This document shows positions 34,153-40,597 of a stretch of 48,719 nucleotides of DNA, piece by piece. A program made the translations under genes and the position numbers. The DNA is from Arthrobacter bambusae (GTDB lineage Bacteria; Actinomycetota; Actinomycetes; Actinomycetales; Micrococcaceae), in contig NZ_JAHHZS010000032.1 in NCBI RefSeq assembly GCF_022606295.1, positions 1 to 48,719 of the forward strand, given 5' to 3'. Under the pieces are notes generated by a model. It did not search any database. It saw nothing but the letters and a program-made list of their open reading frames with translations, and was not told where the DNA came from. Within the stretch, counting starts at the first letter, position 1. Each line of letters starts with the position of its first letter.

Positions 34153-35643
34153 TCAGTGCTCGGCGGGGCTGTCCGACTTGAGCGGCACTTCCTTGCCTTC
34201 GGCGTCGATCAGTTTGCCGTTCTCGAAACGGTCGCCGTGCGCGAGGCATGCAATGTCCGCTTCGCTGACCACGCGGCCCGTTCCTGCCACGAACACGGAT
34301 TGGTTGTCCGAGTTGCCGGCCTTGAGGTGGTTGAAGAGCACGTTCAGCAGGATGGCCATGAGCGCGGCCGAGCTGATGCCCGAGTGGAAGATCGTGGAGA
34401 ACCACGCCGGGAACTGGTCGTAGAACTTCGGGGCCGCGATCGGGATCATGCCAAAGCCGATGGACGCCGCCACGATGATCAGGTTCATGTTGTTGCGGTA
34501 CTCCACCTTGGAGAGCGTCCGGATGCCGCTGGCGGCCACGGTTCCAAAGAGTACGACGCCGGCGCCGCCCAGGACCGGCGTGGGAACCGCTGCGACAACT
34601 CGCCCGAGGACGGGCAGCAGGCCGAGGATCACCAGGATGAACCCGCCGGCGCTGACCACGAAGCGGCTCTTGATGCCGGTGATGGCTACAAGGCCGACGT
34701 TCTGGGCGAAGGCGCTCTGGGTGAAGGAATTGAAGATCGGCGAGATGGCGCTGGAGAGCATGTCCGCCCGGAGGCCGTTGCCGATACGGCGTGAATCGAC
34801 TTTGGTTTCCACGATTTCCCCGACGGCGATGATGTCAGCCGAGGTTTCGGTCAAGGTGACGAGGATGACGATCAGCATCGAAACGATGGAAGCGATCTCG
34901 AAGGTGGGTGCACCGAACGCGAAAGGCGTGGGGAAAGCCACCACCGGACCTTGGCCGATCTTGGAGAAATCGGCCATGCCCGTAGCGAGGGCGATGACTG
35001 TTCCGATGACCATGGCCAGGAGGATGGACAGGCGGGAGATGGCCGCGTTGCCGATCTTGCTCAGGAGCAGGACGATGCCCATAGTGGCCGCCGCGAGGCC
35101 GATGTTCGCCACGCTTCCGTAGTTGGGTGCGGCGCTGTTGCCGCCCATGGCCCAGTTGGCCGCGACGGGCATGAGCGTCAGCCCGATGGTGGTGATGACA
35201 GTACCCGTGACTACCGGTGGGAAGAACTTGATGATCTTCGAGAAAAGGGGTGTGATCAGCAGGCCGATGAGGGAGGCCACCATGACAGAGCCGAACACCG
35301 CCTGGATCCCGCCCCCGCCGTTGACGATCGCCACCATGGTGGAGACGCCGGCGAAGGACACGCCCTGGACCAGTGGCAGTTGCGATCCGAAGAACGGGAT
35401 GCCGACCGTCTGCAGGATGGTCGCGAGGCCACCCACAAACAAGCAGGCCGCGATCAGGAGGCCGATGTCCTGCGAGGACATGCCTGCGGCGGCTCCGATG
35501 ATGAGCGGCGGGGCGATGATGCCGCCGTACATGGTCAAGACGTGCTGGAAGCCGTAGGCGAACGTGCTTCCGAGCGAGAGGCGCTTGTCCTCGGGTCGGG
35601 CTGGCCCGGACTCTGCGGGGCGGGATTTCTTCTTCGTGTTCAT
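34153..35643 (-). CDS. NCS2 nucleobase:cation symporter (xanthine/urate permease type)
   Basis: A 496-residue protein with about 12-14 membrane segments. The NAT/NCS2 signature is QNVGLVAITGIKSRFV near residue 320, and the helix-10 Glu region is EIVETKVDSRRIGNG. The start FAYGFQHVLTMYGGIIAPPL is typical of the family. It imports a purine base, probably xanthine or urate, with H+ or Na+. It follows the uricase gene on the same strand with a palindrome, a 14-bp tandem repeat and a possible 7-codon leader ORF between. ATG 35643 follows AAGAGAG. The C-terminal ~60 residues are hydrophilic and longer than usual. Confidence 0.9.
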   Translation of the reverse strand: MNTKKKSRPAESGPARPEDKRLSLGSTFAYGFQHVLTMYGGIIAPPLIIGAAAGMSSQDIGLLIAACLFVGGLATILQTVGIPFFGSQLPLVQGVSFAGVSTMVAIVNGGGGIQAVFGSVMVASLIGLLITPLFSKIIKFFPPVVTGTVITTIGLTLMPVAANWAMGGNSAAPNYGSVANIGLAAATMGIVLLLSKIGNAAISRLSILLAMVIGTVIALATGMADFSKIGQGPVVAFPTPFAFGAPTFEIASIVSMLIVILVTLTETSADIIAVGEIVETKVDSRRIGNGLRADMLSSAISPIFNSFTQSAFAQNVGLVAITGIKSRFVVSAGGFILVILGLLPVLGRVVAAVPTPVLGGAGVVLFGTVAASGIRTLSKVEYRNNMNLIIVAASIGFGMIPIAAPKFYDQFPAWFSTIFHSGISSAALMAILLNVLFNHLKAGNSDNQSVFVAGTGRVVSEADIACLAHGDRFENGKLIDAEGKEVPLKSDSPAEH

Positions 35644-35663
35644 GGCAGACTCTCTTGGTTCAT
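35640..35663 (-). other. Seven-codon upstream ORF overlapping the permease start
   Basis: ATG at 35663 begins MNQESLP and its TGA overlaps the permease ATG by 4 bases. It appears to result from a duplicated CATGGCAGAC (35641-35650 and 35661-35670). It could affect translation of the permease; coding function is not implied. Confidence 0.35.
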
Positions 35664-35672
35664 GGCAGACGT

Positions 35673-35700
35673 CTTTGTCTGGCTAACTTTGTCTGGCTAA
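35673..35700. repeat. Perfect 14-bp tandem repeat upstream of the purine permease
   Basis: Two exact adjacent copies of CTTTGTCTGGCTAA (35673-35686 and 35687-35700) in the 5' region of the permease gene. It may be a recent duplication or a paired protein-binding site. Confidence 0.8.
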
Positions 35701-35722
35701 CAATGTGGTTTTGGGTATGGCT

Positions 35723-35790
35723 GCCCAACTGACTCGCATTTGATGTCGTTTTGAGGGTCCAAAACGACACTTACTGCGAGCCAGTTGGGC
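35723..35790. repeat. 68-bp dispersed palindrome, copy 2
   Basis: Outer arms GCCCAACTGACTCGC and GCGAGCCAGTTGGGC (one mismatch) and inner perfect arms TGTCGTTTTG and CAAAACGACA. It begins 15 bp past the uricase stop and is between uricase and the permease. Same element as 27765-27830 and 47434-47499. Confidence 0.9.
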
Positions 35791-35804
35791 GGGTACCTGG
35801 GGGC

Positions 35805-36713
35805 TTAGCAGAAGCCGGCGATGCCGTTCCACGCAGCCGGGGCAGGTGTGGTGTTGTCGCGCTGGACCGTGGCTTCGATCAAGCCGTACGGGCGGTCGGC
35901 GGCAAAGAAGACCTCGTTGGGGTTGTCGAGGCCGAACGGGCTAAGGTCCACCAGGAAGTGGTGCTTGTTGGGCATGGAGAACTTGATCTCGTCCACTTCG
36001 CTATGGGCTTCGAGCACCTTCTTGCCCATGTCGAACAGGGTCTGCTGCAGAGCGTGGGAGTAGTTCTCCGTGAAGCCTTCCAGAAGCAGGGCCTTGATGT
36101 CTTCGTAGCTCTTGTTGAAGTCGGTCCCGGCGACGTCAAGGCCGGTGCTGTAGCGCCAGCGGGCCGAGACATCGGTGGCCAGGATGCGGTCCGTGGTCTC
36201 GGGCAGCGTGGTGTAGCGGTCGCGGGGGTAGCCCACGAAGCCGGACTGCGTGGTCTTGAGGACGGTCAGGTCCTTGAGGCCCGAGATGACGTGCGTGGTG
36301 TTGCCTTCCCGGACCACGACGGCGGTGCGGACTTCCTGCCCCTTGCGGACAAAGCTGTGGTCGTGTTCGGAGCCGTGTGCCTGGATGCGGTCCCAGGTGT
36401 AGGCCTCGGCTTCCCAACGGCCGCCGGTGACCCACTCGAAGCTTGAGGTGAAGTGTTCGCTCAGGCGCAGGAGGAAGGCTTCAGGGGAGCCGATGCCCTC
36501 GCGGGCAAAGGCGTAGACGGTGTTCTTCTGGGTGTCCGTGGCGACGACGTGTGCGTTGTCGCCCTGGAGGTGCGCAGCCTGGAAGTCGCCCCGCAACTGC
36601 GAGGTGACGTTGAGGTCTTCGATCTGGTGGCGGTCGGTGTCGCGGGTGACTTTGACGACGCGGACTTCTGCCTTGCCGTACTGGTTGTCGCCGAGGACGA
36701 TGTTGTTGCTCAT
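35805..36713 (-). CDS. uox: Uricase (factor-independent urate hydroxylase)
   Basis: A 302-residue uricase. The catalytic Lys is probably in NQYGKAEVRVVKVTRD, the Thr in VVATDTQKNTVYAFA, and the urate-binding set in SGFVGYPRDRYTTLPETTDR and KFSMPNKHHFLVDLSPFGLD. It ends WNGIAGFC and oxidises urate to 5-hydroxyisourate. ATG 36713 has GGGA 7 bases upstream; an in-frame ATG at 36719 lies too close to that site. The leader upstream contains a strong terminator, which suggests attenuation. A palindrome follows the stop, and the purine permease lies downstream. No 5-hydroxyisourate hydrolase or OHCU decarboxylase is adjacent. Confidence 0.95.
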   Translation of the reverse strand: MSNNIVLGDNQYGKAEVRVVKVTRDTDRHQIEDLNVTSQLRGDFQAAHLQGDNAHVVATDTQKNTVYAFAREGIGSPEAFLLRLSEHFTSSFEWVTGGRWEAEAYTWDRIQAHGSEHDHSFVRKGQEVRTAVVVREGNTTHVISGLKDLTVLKTTQSGFVGYPRDRYTTLPETTDRILATDVSARWRYSTGLDVAGTDFNKSYEDIKALLLEGFTENYSHALQQTLFDMGKKVLEAHSEVDEIKFSMPNKHHFLVDLSPFGLDNPNEVFFAADRPYGLIEATVQRDNTTPAPAAWNGIAGFC

Positions 36714-36808
36714 GGTCATATCCCAACTTCTATGAGGTGGAACCACTAAGGTCCACCAATGAAATTAAGCGCGTGTTTCATACGCGTTTCTGGTGGAGCC
36801 GACCCAAC

Positions 36809-36841
36809 AAAAAAAGAGCCGGCATCCGTTGATGCCAGCTC
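36809..36841 (-). terminator. Intrinsic terminator inside the uricase upstream region
   Basis: On the minus strand an 11-bp stem GAGCTGGCATC / GATGCCGGCTC (one G-U pair) with an AACG loop is followed by seven T residues. It lies 95 bp upstream of the uricase start, so full read-through is needed for a promoter further up to express uricase. Confidence 0.85.
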
Positions 36842-36891
36842 ATTACGACCCTGCCTGCTGCTCCCAGGTTACGTGACCTGCGCCACGAATT
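36809..36891 (-). ncRNA. Candidate attenuator leader or small RNA upstream of uricase
   Basis: Between a possible promoter and the terminator above lie about 83 nt with alternative short stems. CAGGT (36880-36876) can pair with ACCTG (36869-36865) around CACGTA, or the same CCTG can pair with a later CAGG. The conserved-looking core includes GGGAGCAGC and AGGGTCGTAA. No gene precedes it on this strand after 37358. It could be a purine-sensing leader or a separate sRNA. I cannot match it to a named class. Confidence 0.4.
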
Positions 36892-36897
36892 GAAGAA

Positions 36898-36927
36898 AGC
36901 GTAGCCCACGTTTGCCAGTGGTGTACA
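36898..36927 (-). promoter_or_regulatory. Possible promoter for the uricase leader
   Basis: Minus-strand TGTACA (36927-36922) and TACGCT (36903-36898) with an 18-base spacer. Match to sigma-A consensus is moderate. A start near 36891 would give the leader RNA described above. Confidence 0.35.
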
Positions 36928-37007
36928 TCACTTCCGAAGAATCGTTATCTACTTTCCGATTGTGACCGACGGCGGGTGGCGGCGATGGCGTGCCTCTTGG
37001 GCACCCC

Positions 37008-37073
37008 TTGACGCGGTTCCGGAATCCCCCTTACGATTTCCATATAACAAAAACTGTTTTCCAGCATGTGGAA
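37008..37073 (+). promoter_or_regulatory. Promoter and palindrome upstream of the 58-codon gene
   Basis: TTGACG (37008-37013) and TACGAT (37032-37037) with an 18-base spacer form a good promoter. TTCCA-GCATG-TGGAA at 37059-37073 is a perfect 5-5-5 palindrome just past the expected start site, placed like a repressor operator. Confidence 0.55.
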
Positions 37074-37133
37074 GTTCAACTGAGAAGAGCCACATCGCCA
37101 CGGAGAACTTGAGCGCATGAAACAGGAGGACAG

Positions 37134-37310
37134 ATGGACTCGCAGGATAAGAACAACGTCGTGGACTTCCCGGCGCCCGGCCAGGAACTGTACCTGCCGT
37201 TCGGCGCCACGGATCCCGACTTCTACATTCCGGCCGATTGTGACCGTATGCCCGGGACGTTCTCCCGCTGGCTGCGCGCCCTCCCGGTATTCGGCCGCCA
37301 GCGTTCCTAG
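37134..37310 (+). CDS. 58-residue small protein of unknown function
   Basis: An open frame MDSQDKNNVVDFPAPGQELY ending ALPVFGRQRS, 58 residues, with GC-rich third positions. It is preceded by ACAGGAGGACAG, one of the best ribosome binding sites in the window, a good promoter and an operator-like palindrome, and is followed 47 bp later by a strong terminator, so it is a complete single-gene unit. It has no membrane helix or signal peptide and one Cys. I recognise no family. Its position between uricase and the 8-oxoguanine-deaminase region suggests, but does not prove, a link to purine metabolism. Confidence 0.65.
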   Translation: MDSQDKNNVVDFPAPGQELYLPFGATDPDFYIPADCDRMPGTFSRWLRALPVFGRQRS

Positions 37311-37357
37311 GGCTCCTGCCCCGGGGATGAAGGACTCTGCGCAACAGAGCCAAAAAA

Positions 37358-37396
37358 GGCAGGCGGCACGGCCCCTCAGGGGTCGTGCCGCCCGCC
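37358..37396. terminator. Bidirectional terminator
   Basis: 19-base arms with a one-base loop centre, stem GGCAGGCGGCACGGCCCCT against its near complement (two mismatches or G-U pairs). It is followed by TTTT on the plus strand and by TTTTTT on the minus strand. It serves the 58-codon gene and the convergent DUF2510 gene. Confidence 0.85.
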
Positions 37397-37433
37397 GTTT
37401 TGCGTCGTGCGATGGAAAATCCGTCCGGCGAAG

Positions 37434-38252
37434 CTACATTTGCATGGCCTTGGCGAGGGTGGAAACGATCGAGCCCGCTTTGACCGACACCAGGATCAAG
37501 CTCAGTGCAGTCAGGCCAATCAGTGCCCAAACCGGTGCGAGCCCTCGCTGCGGGGCGACCTTGTGGACGATCACTGAACGGCCTACCACGTAGACTCCGG
37601 CGCCCAGGAAGGCCCATGCCCAGTGGAAGGGGCGGACTACCCCGTCCCTTTGGAGCTTTTGCCAGTCGAGGTAGGACAAGAGAACGCTGACTCCGTAGAT
37701 GAGCCAGGCTGAAATAACGAGCAGGAAATATGGAACGCTGAATGCGCTGGGATCGAGGGTCGGTACGCGGCGGGCACCGACGTACCTCACGTGGAAGACC
37801 GGGTTCCAGAGCAGCAGGATGATCAGCGTGATCACAGGCAGCAGAGTGACAAGCCAGATGAACGGATTGTAGACCGGGGTCTGTTTGCTGATTTCCGGGC
37901 GCGGCGCGGGCTGGACAGGTCCCATGTATTGCCCGGTTCCGCCGTATTGCCCGGTTCCCCCGTACTGCCCCGTTCCGCCGTATTGCCCGGACCTCGCGGC
38001 CGCGGGCCACGCTGCGCCGGGCTGACCCGCGCCCGCCTGACCTGCGCCGGGCCACGCTGCGCCGGCCTGACCTGCGCCCGCCTGAGCCGCGCCCGCCTGA
38101 CCTGCGCCGGCCTGAGCCGCGCCGGCCTGAGCCGGTGGGTTCCACGCGTTCCCGGTCCAGGCGTTGCCGTCCCACCACCGTAGTTGCCCGGAGCCCGAGG
38201 GGTCCGGGTACCAACCTGGAGGAGTCGGCGTGTTGTGCTGGGGGACGGTCAT
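37434..38252 (-). CDS. DUF2510 membrane protein with repetitive linker
   Basis: A 272-residue protein. Residues about 11-40 hold the DUF2510 motif PPGWYPDPSGSGQLRWWDGNAW. Next comes a low-complexity linker of Ala/Gly/Gln repeats (AGAGQAGAAQ-type) and four copies of GQYGGT-like units. The C-terminal half has four hydrophobic segments, including FIWLVTLLPVITLIILLLW, YFLLVISAWLIYGVSVLLSY and LIGLTALSLILVSV. DUF2510 is found N-terminal to many actinobacterial membrane proteins and its role is unknown. ATG 38252 follows AGGAGGCAC. It converges on the small-protein gene. Confidence 0.8.
   Translation of the reverse strand: MTVPQHNTPTPPGWYPDPSGSGQLRWWDGNAWTGNAWNPPAQAGAAQAGAGQAGAAQAGAGQAGAAWPGAGQAGAGQPGAAWPAAARSGQYGGTGQYGGTGQYGGTGQYMGPVQPAPRPEISKQTPVYNPFIWLVTLLPVITLIILLLWNPVFHVRYVGARRVPTLDPSAFSVPYFLLVISAWLIYGVSVLLSYLDWQKLQRDGVVRPFHWAWAFLGAGVYVVGRSVIVHKVAPQRGLAPVWALIGLTALSLILVSVKAGSIVSTLAKAMQM
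37926..38133. repeat. In-gene tandem repeats of the DUF2510 linker
   Basis: Two repeat blocks: four about-18-bp units based on TATTGCCCGGTTCCGCCG (37926-37990), and a longer array of 12-15 bp Ala/Gly/Gln-coding units (about 38001-38133). Repeat length probably varies between strains by slippage. Confidence 0.8.
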
Positions 38253-38286
38253 GATGTGCCTCCTGATCTACGACCTAATCGAGAGG

Positions 38287-39690
38287 CTACTCCGAAGCCC
38301 TGATGATTTTCTGTGCGGCGGCTGAGTGTTTGGCAATAAGTTCCGGGATGTCCAGGCCGGGAATCTGCCCGTCCACAACGCGCCATTTTCCACCCACCAT
38401 CACACGGTCGGCGCGGTCCGCGGCGCAGAGCAGCAAGGCCGCGATGGGATCGTGGCTGCCGGAGAAGCGCAGCCCGTCAAGCGTGAACATGGCAAGGTCT
38501 GCCTGCATGCCGGGCGCAATCTGGCCGATGTCCGTGCGCCCCAACACTGCGGCGGACCCCCGCGTCGCCCAGCCGAGCGCCCGCTCCACCGGGACGTCCG
38601 CGCCGTAGCGCAGCCGCTGCAGGTACAACGCTTGCCGCGCTTCGAGGACCATGTTGGAGGCATCGTTCGACGCCGAACCGTCCACTCCCAGCCCCACCGG
38701 AACCCCGGCGGCCTCAAGTTCCAGCACCCGCGCGGTGCCGGACGCGAGCCGCATGTTCGACGTCGGGCAATGCGCGACGGCGGTGCCCGCGGCACCCAGC
38801 CGGGCGATCTCGTCGTCGTCGAAATGGATGCCGTGGCCAAGCCAGGTGCGCTTTCCGAGCCACCCGACGCTCTCCAAATAGTCCACGGTGCGCAGTCCGA
38901 ACATCTCGCGGCAGAAATCTTCCTCGTCGATGGTTTCCGCGAGGTGCGTGTGGAGCCGGACATCCAGCCGTTCGGCCATGGCGGCGCTCTCGGCCATGAT
39001 CTCCCTAGTCACCGAGAACGGCGAGCAGGGGGCCAAGGCGATCTGGATGACCGCCCCGTCTCCGCGTTCGTGGTACTTCCCGATGAGCCGTTCGCTGTCG
39101 GCGAGGATCACCTCAGGACGCTGGACGGTGGACCGCGGCGGCAGTCCGCCGTCGTCCTCGCCCAGCGTCATGGACCCGCGGGTGAGGGTGGCGCGCATCC
39201 CGAGTCCGCGTACGACGCCGACCTCGACGTCGATTGCGTCCTCGAGTCCCGCGGGGAAGAGGTAGTGGTGGTCGGCTGCCGTGGTGCAGCCGGACAGCAG
39301 GAGTTCGGCGAGCGCGACTTTCACGGCAAGTTCGAGGCTGTCCGGCGTCAACCGCGCCCACACGGGATACAGGTTCTGCAGCCAGGGGAACAGGGGAGCG
39401 TTGGCCACCGGGCCCCAGGCCCTCGTGAGGGTTTGGTAGAAGTGGTGGTGCGTGTTGATGAGCCCGGGCAGCAGGACGTGGCTGCCGGCGTCGAACGTTT
39501 CATGGCACGGCGCGGATGGACTCTTGCCTGCGGGGACGAGCTCGGCGATTTTCCCATCGCTGACCACGATGCCGCCGCGGGCGTCGAGGCCGTTGGCGGT
39601 GAACACTGCGAGGGGATTCTTGATCCAGAGCCGGGAAGAGGCCGGGTCTGTTGCGGGAGTGGTTGGCTGGAAAACGGATGTCGGGGACAC
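38287..39690 (-). CDS. 8-oxoguanine deaminase-like amidohydrolase
   Basis: A 467-residue metal-dependent amidohydrolase. The metal-binding motif is NTHHHFYQTL near residue 80, followed by HTHLAETIDEE (third His), LGHGIHFDDDEIARL (fourth His) and GVDGSASNDASNMVLE (catalytic Asp). These match 8-oxoguanine deaminases and related AtzB-like enzymes, which hydrolyse the exocyclic amine of purines to give urate or xanthine. I chose GTG 39690, with AAGGA upstream. The frame stays open to 39864 but that start lacks a ribosome site. It is divergent from a guanine-deaminase-like gene, which fits purine degradation. Confidence 0.85.
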   Translation of the reverse strand: MSPTSVFQPTTPATDPASSRLWIKNPLAVFTANGLDARGGIVVSDGKIAELVPAGKSPSAPCHETFDAGSHVLLPGLINTHHHFYQTLTRAWGPVANAPLFPWLQNLYPVWARLTPDSLELAVKVALAELLLSGCTTAADHHYLFPAGLEDAIDVEVGVVRGLGMRATLTRGSMTLGEDDGGLPPRSTVQRPEVILADSERLIGKYHERGDGAVIQIALAPCSPFSVTREIMAESAAMAERLDVRLHTHLAETIDEEDFCREMFGLRTVDYLESVGWLGKRTWLGHGIHFDDDEIARLGAAGTAVAHCPTSNMRLASGTARVLELEAAGVPVGLGVDGSASNDASNMVLEARQALYLQRLRYGADVPVERALGWATRGSAAVLGRTDIGQIAPGMQADLAMFTLDGLRFSGSHDPIAALLLCAADRADRVMVGGKWRVVDGQIPGLDIPELIAKHSAAAQKIIRASE

Positions 39691-40087
39691 GGGGATCCTT
39701 GTCTGGTCGGCGTAGTTGCGTTCCAGCTCAGTGGTTCCTGTCTGCTGATCCAGGTTCCGGAGGTCAATCCTGCCGGTGGCACCCAGCGTAGGTGGCTCCC
39801 CGAAGTGCGTCAATGTGACCGGCGCCCAAGCCCGGCGCTCGCCCAGCCACCTGCCCGCCACCAAGCTGGAATTTCACATGTTGAAACTTTTTTTCCAGAA
39901 ACTATGGCGCGGCTCACAACTCCGGTGCTAATCTCAATTTGCCAAAGGCGGGCACCCGGACTCCGGGAAGCTATCTACCAGGCGAAACCTTCAAAAGCAC
40001 ATGCTGAAGCCTGGTAATCGCAGCACTGGTCTGTCATGTTCAGATGCCCCCTGGTTACAGGCTTCCTCAGCACTAAGGAAGTCGCAC
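39691..40087. promoter_or_regulatory. Divergent purine-deaminase regulatory region
   Basis: 397 bp between the two deaminase genes. CTGGAA (39866-39871) and TTCCAG (39893-39898) flank an inner TTTCA-CATGT-TGAAA (39872-39886), a 5-5-5 palindrome of the same layout as the one at 37059-37073. It is A/T-rich against its surroundings. I see no other gene here. Confidence 0.5.
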
Positions 40088-40582
40088 ATGAGTACCACCG
40101 TCACGGCCGAACATTTCTTGGCCACTTCCATTGAGCTGGCAACAGCCAATGTCCTCAACAGCGGCGGGCCGTTCGGCGCCGTCATTGTCACTGCGGATGG
40201 CCGCGCCTTCGAAGGCGTCAACAGGGTCACCGCTACCAACGACCCCACGGCGCACGCCGAGGTCACCGCGATCCGCAACGCCTGCCGCGAGCTCGGCACC
40301 TTCGATCTCAGCGGAGCCACTCTCTACACGAGCTGCGAGCCGTGCCCCATGTGCCTGGCCTCGGCTCTTTGGGCCCGCATCGGCAATGTGGTTTTCGCAG
40401 CGGACCGGCACGACGCCGCGTCCGTCGGCTTCGACGACGCCGTCTTCTACGAATACTTCGAGAACGACGACCGGAATACCCTCATGCCGGTCGCCAAACT
40501 GGAACTGGGCGACCCCCAGGCGCCGGCCATCCTGGAACCGTTCAACACCTGGAACACGCTTGACTCCAGGATTGACTACTAG
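40088..40582 (+). CDS. Guanine/cytosine deaminase-family nucleoside deaminase (GuaD-like)
   Basis: A 164-residue zinc deaminase. The zinc His and proton-transfer Glu are in HAEVTAIRNACREL near residue 60, and the two Cys ligands are in CEPCPMCLASALWARI near 85. The C-terminal segment (DDAVFYEYFENDDRNTLM) and length match bacterial guanine deaminases of the cytidine-deaminase fold, which turn guanine into xanthine. ATG 40088 follows AAGGAAG. The permease gene follows by 15 nt, so both are one transcript: import then deamination. Confidence 0.88.
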   Translation: MSTTVTAEHFLATSIELATANVLNSGGPFGAVIVTADGRAFEGVNRVTATNDPTAHAEVTAIRNACRELGTFDLSGATLYTSCEPCPMCLASALWARIGNVVFAADRHDAASVGFDDAVFYEYFENDDRNTLMPVAKLELGDPQAPAILEPFNTWNTLDSRIDY

Positions 40583-40597
40583 GGCCGGTGGCTGAAA

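Noticed and set aside
36803..36891. SRP 4.5S RNA or ZTP-riboswitch-like words (CAGGTCA, GGGAGC, GGGTCGT) in the uricase leader
   Set aside because: There is no GGAA tetraloop or long single hairpin for SRP, and the order of the words is wrong for ZTP.
39691..39864. N-terminal extension of the 8-oxoguanine-deaminase-like protein
   Set aside because: The frame is open but has no ribosome site; GTG 39690 has AAGGA and matches the normal family length.
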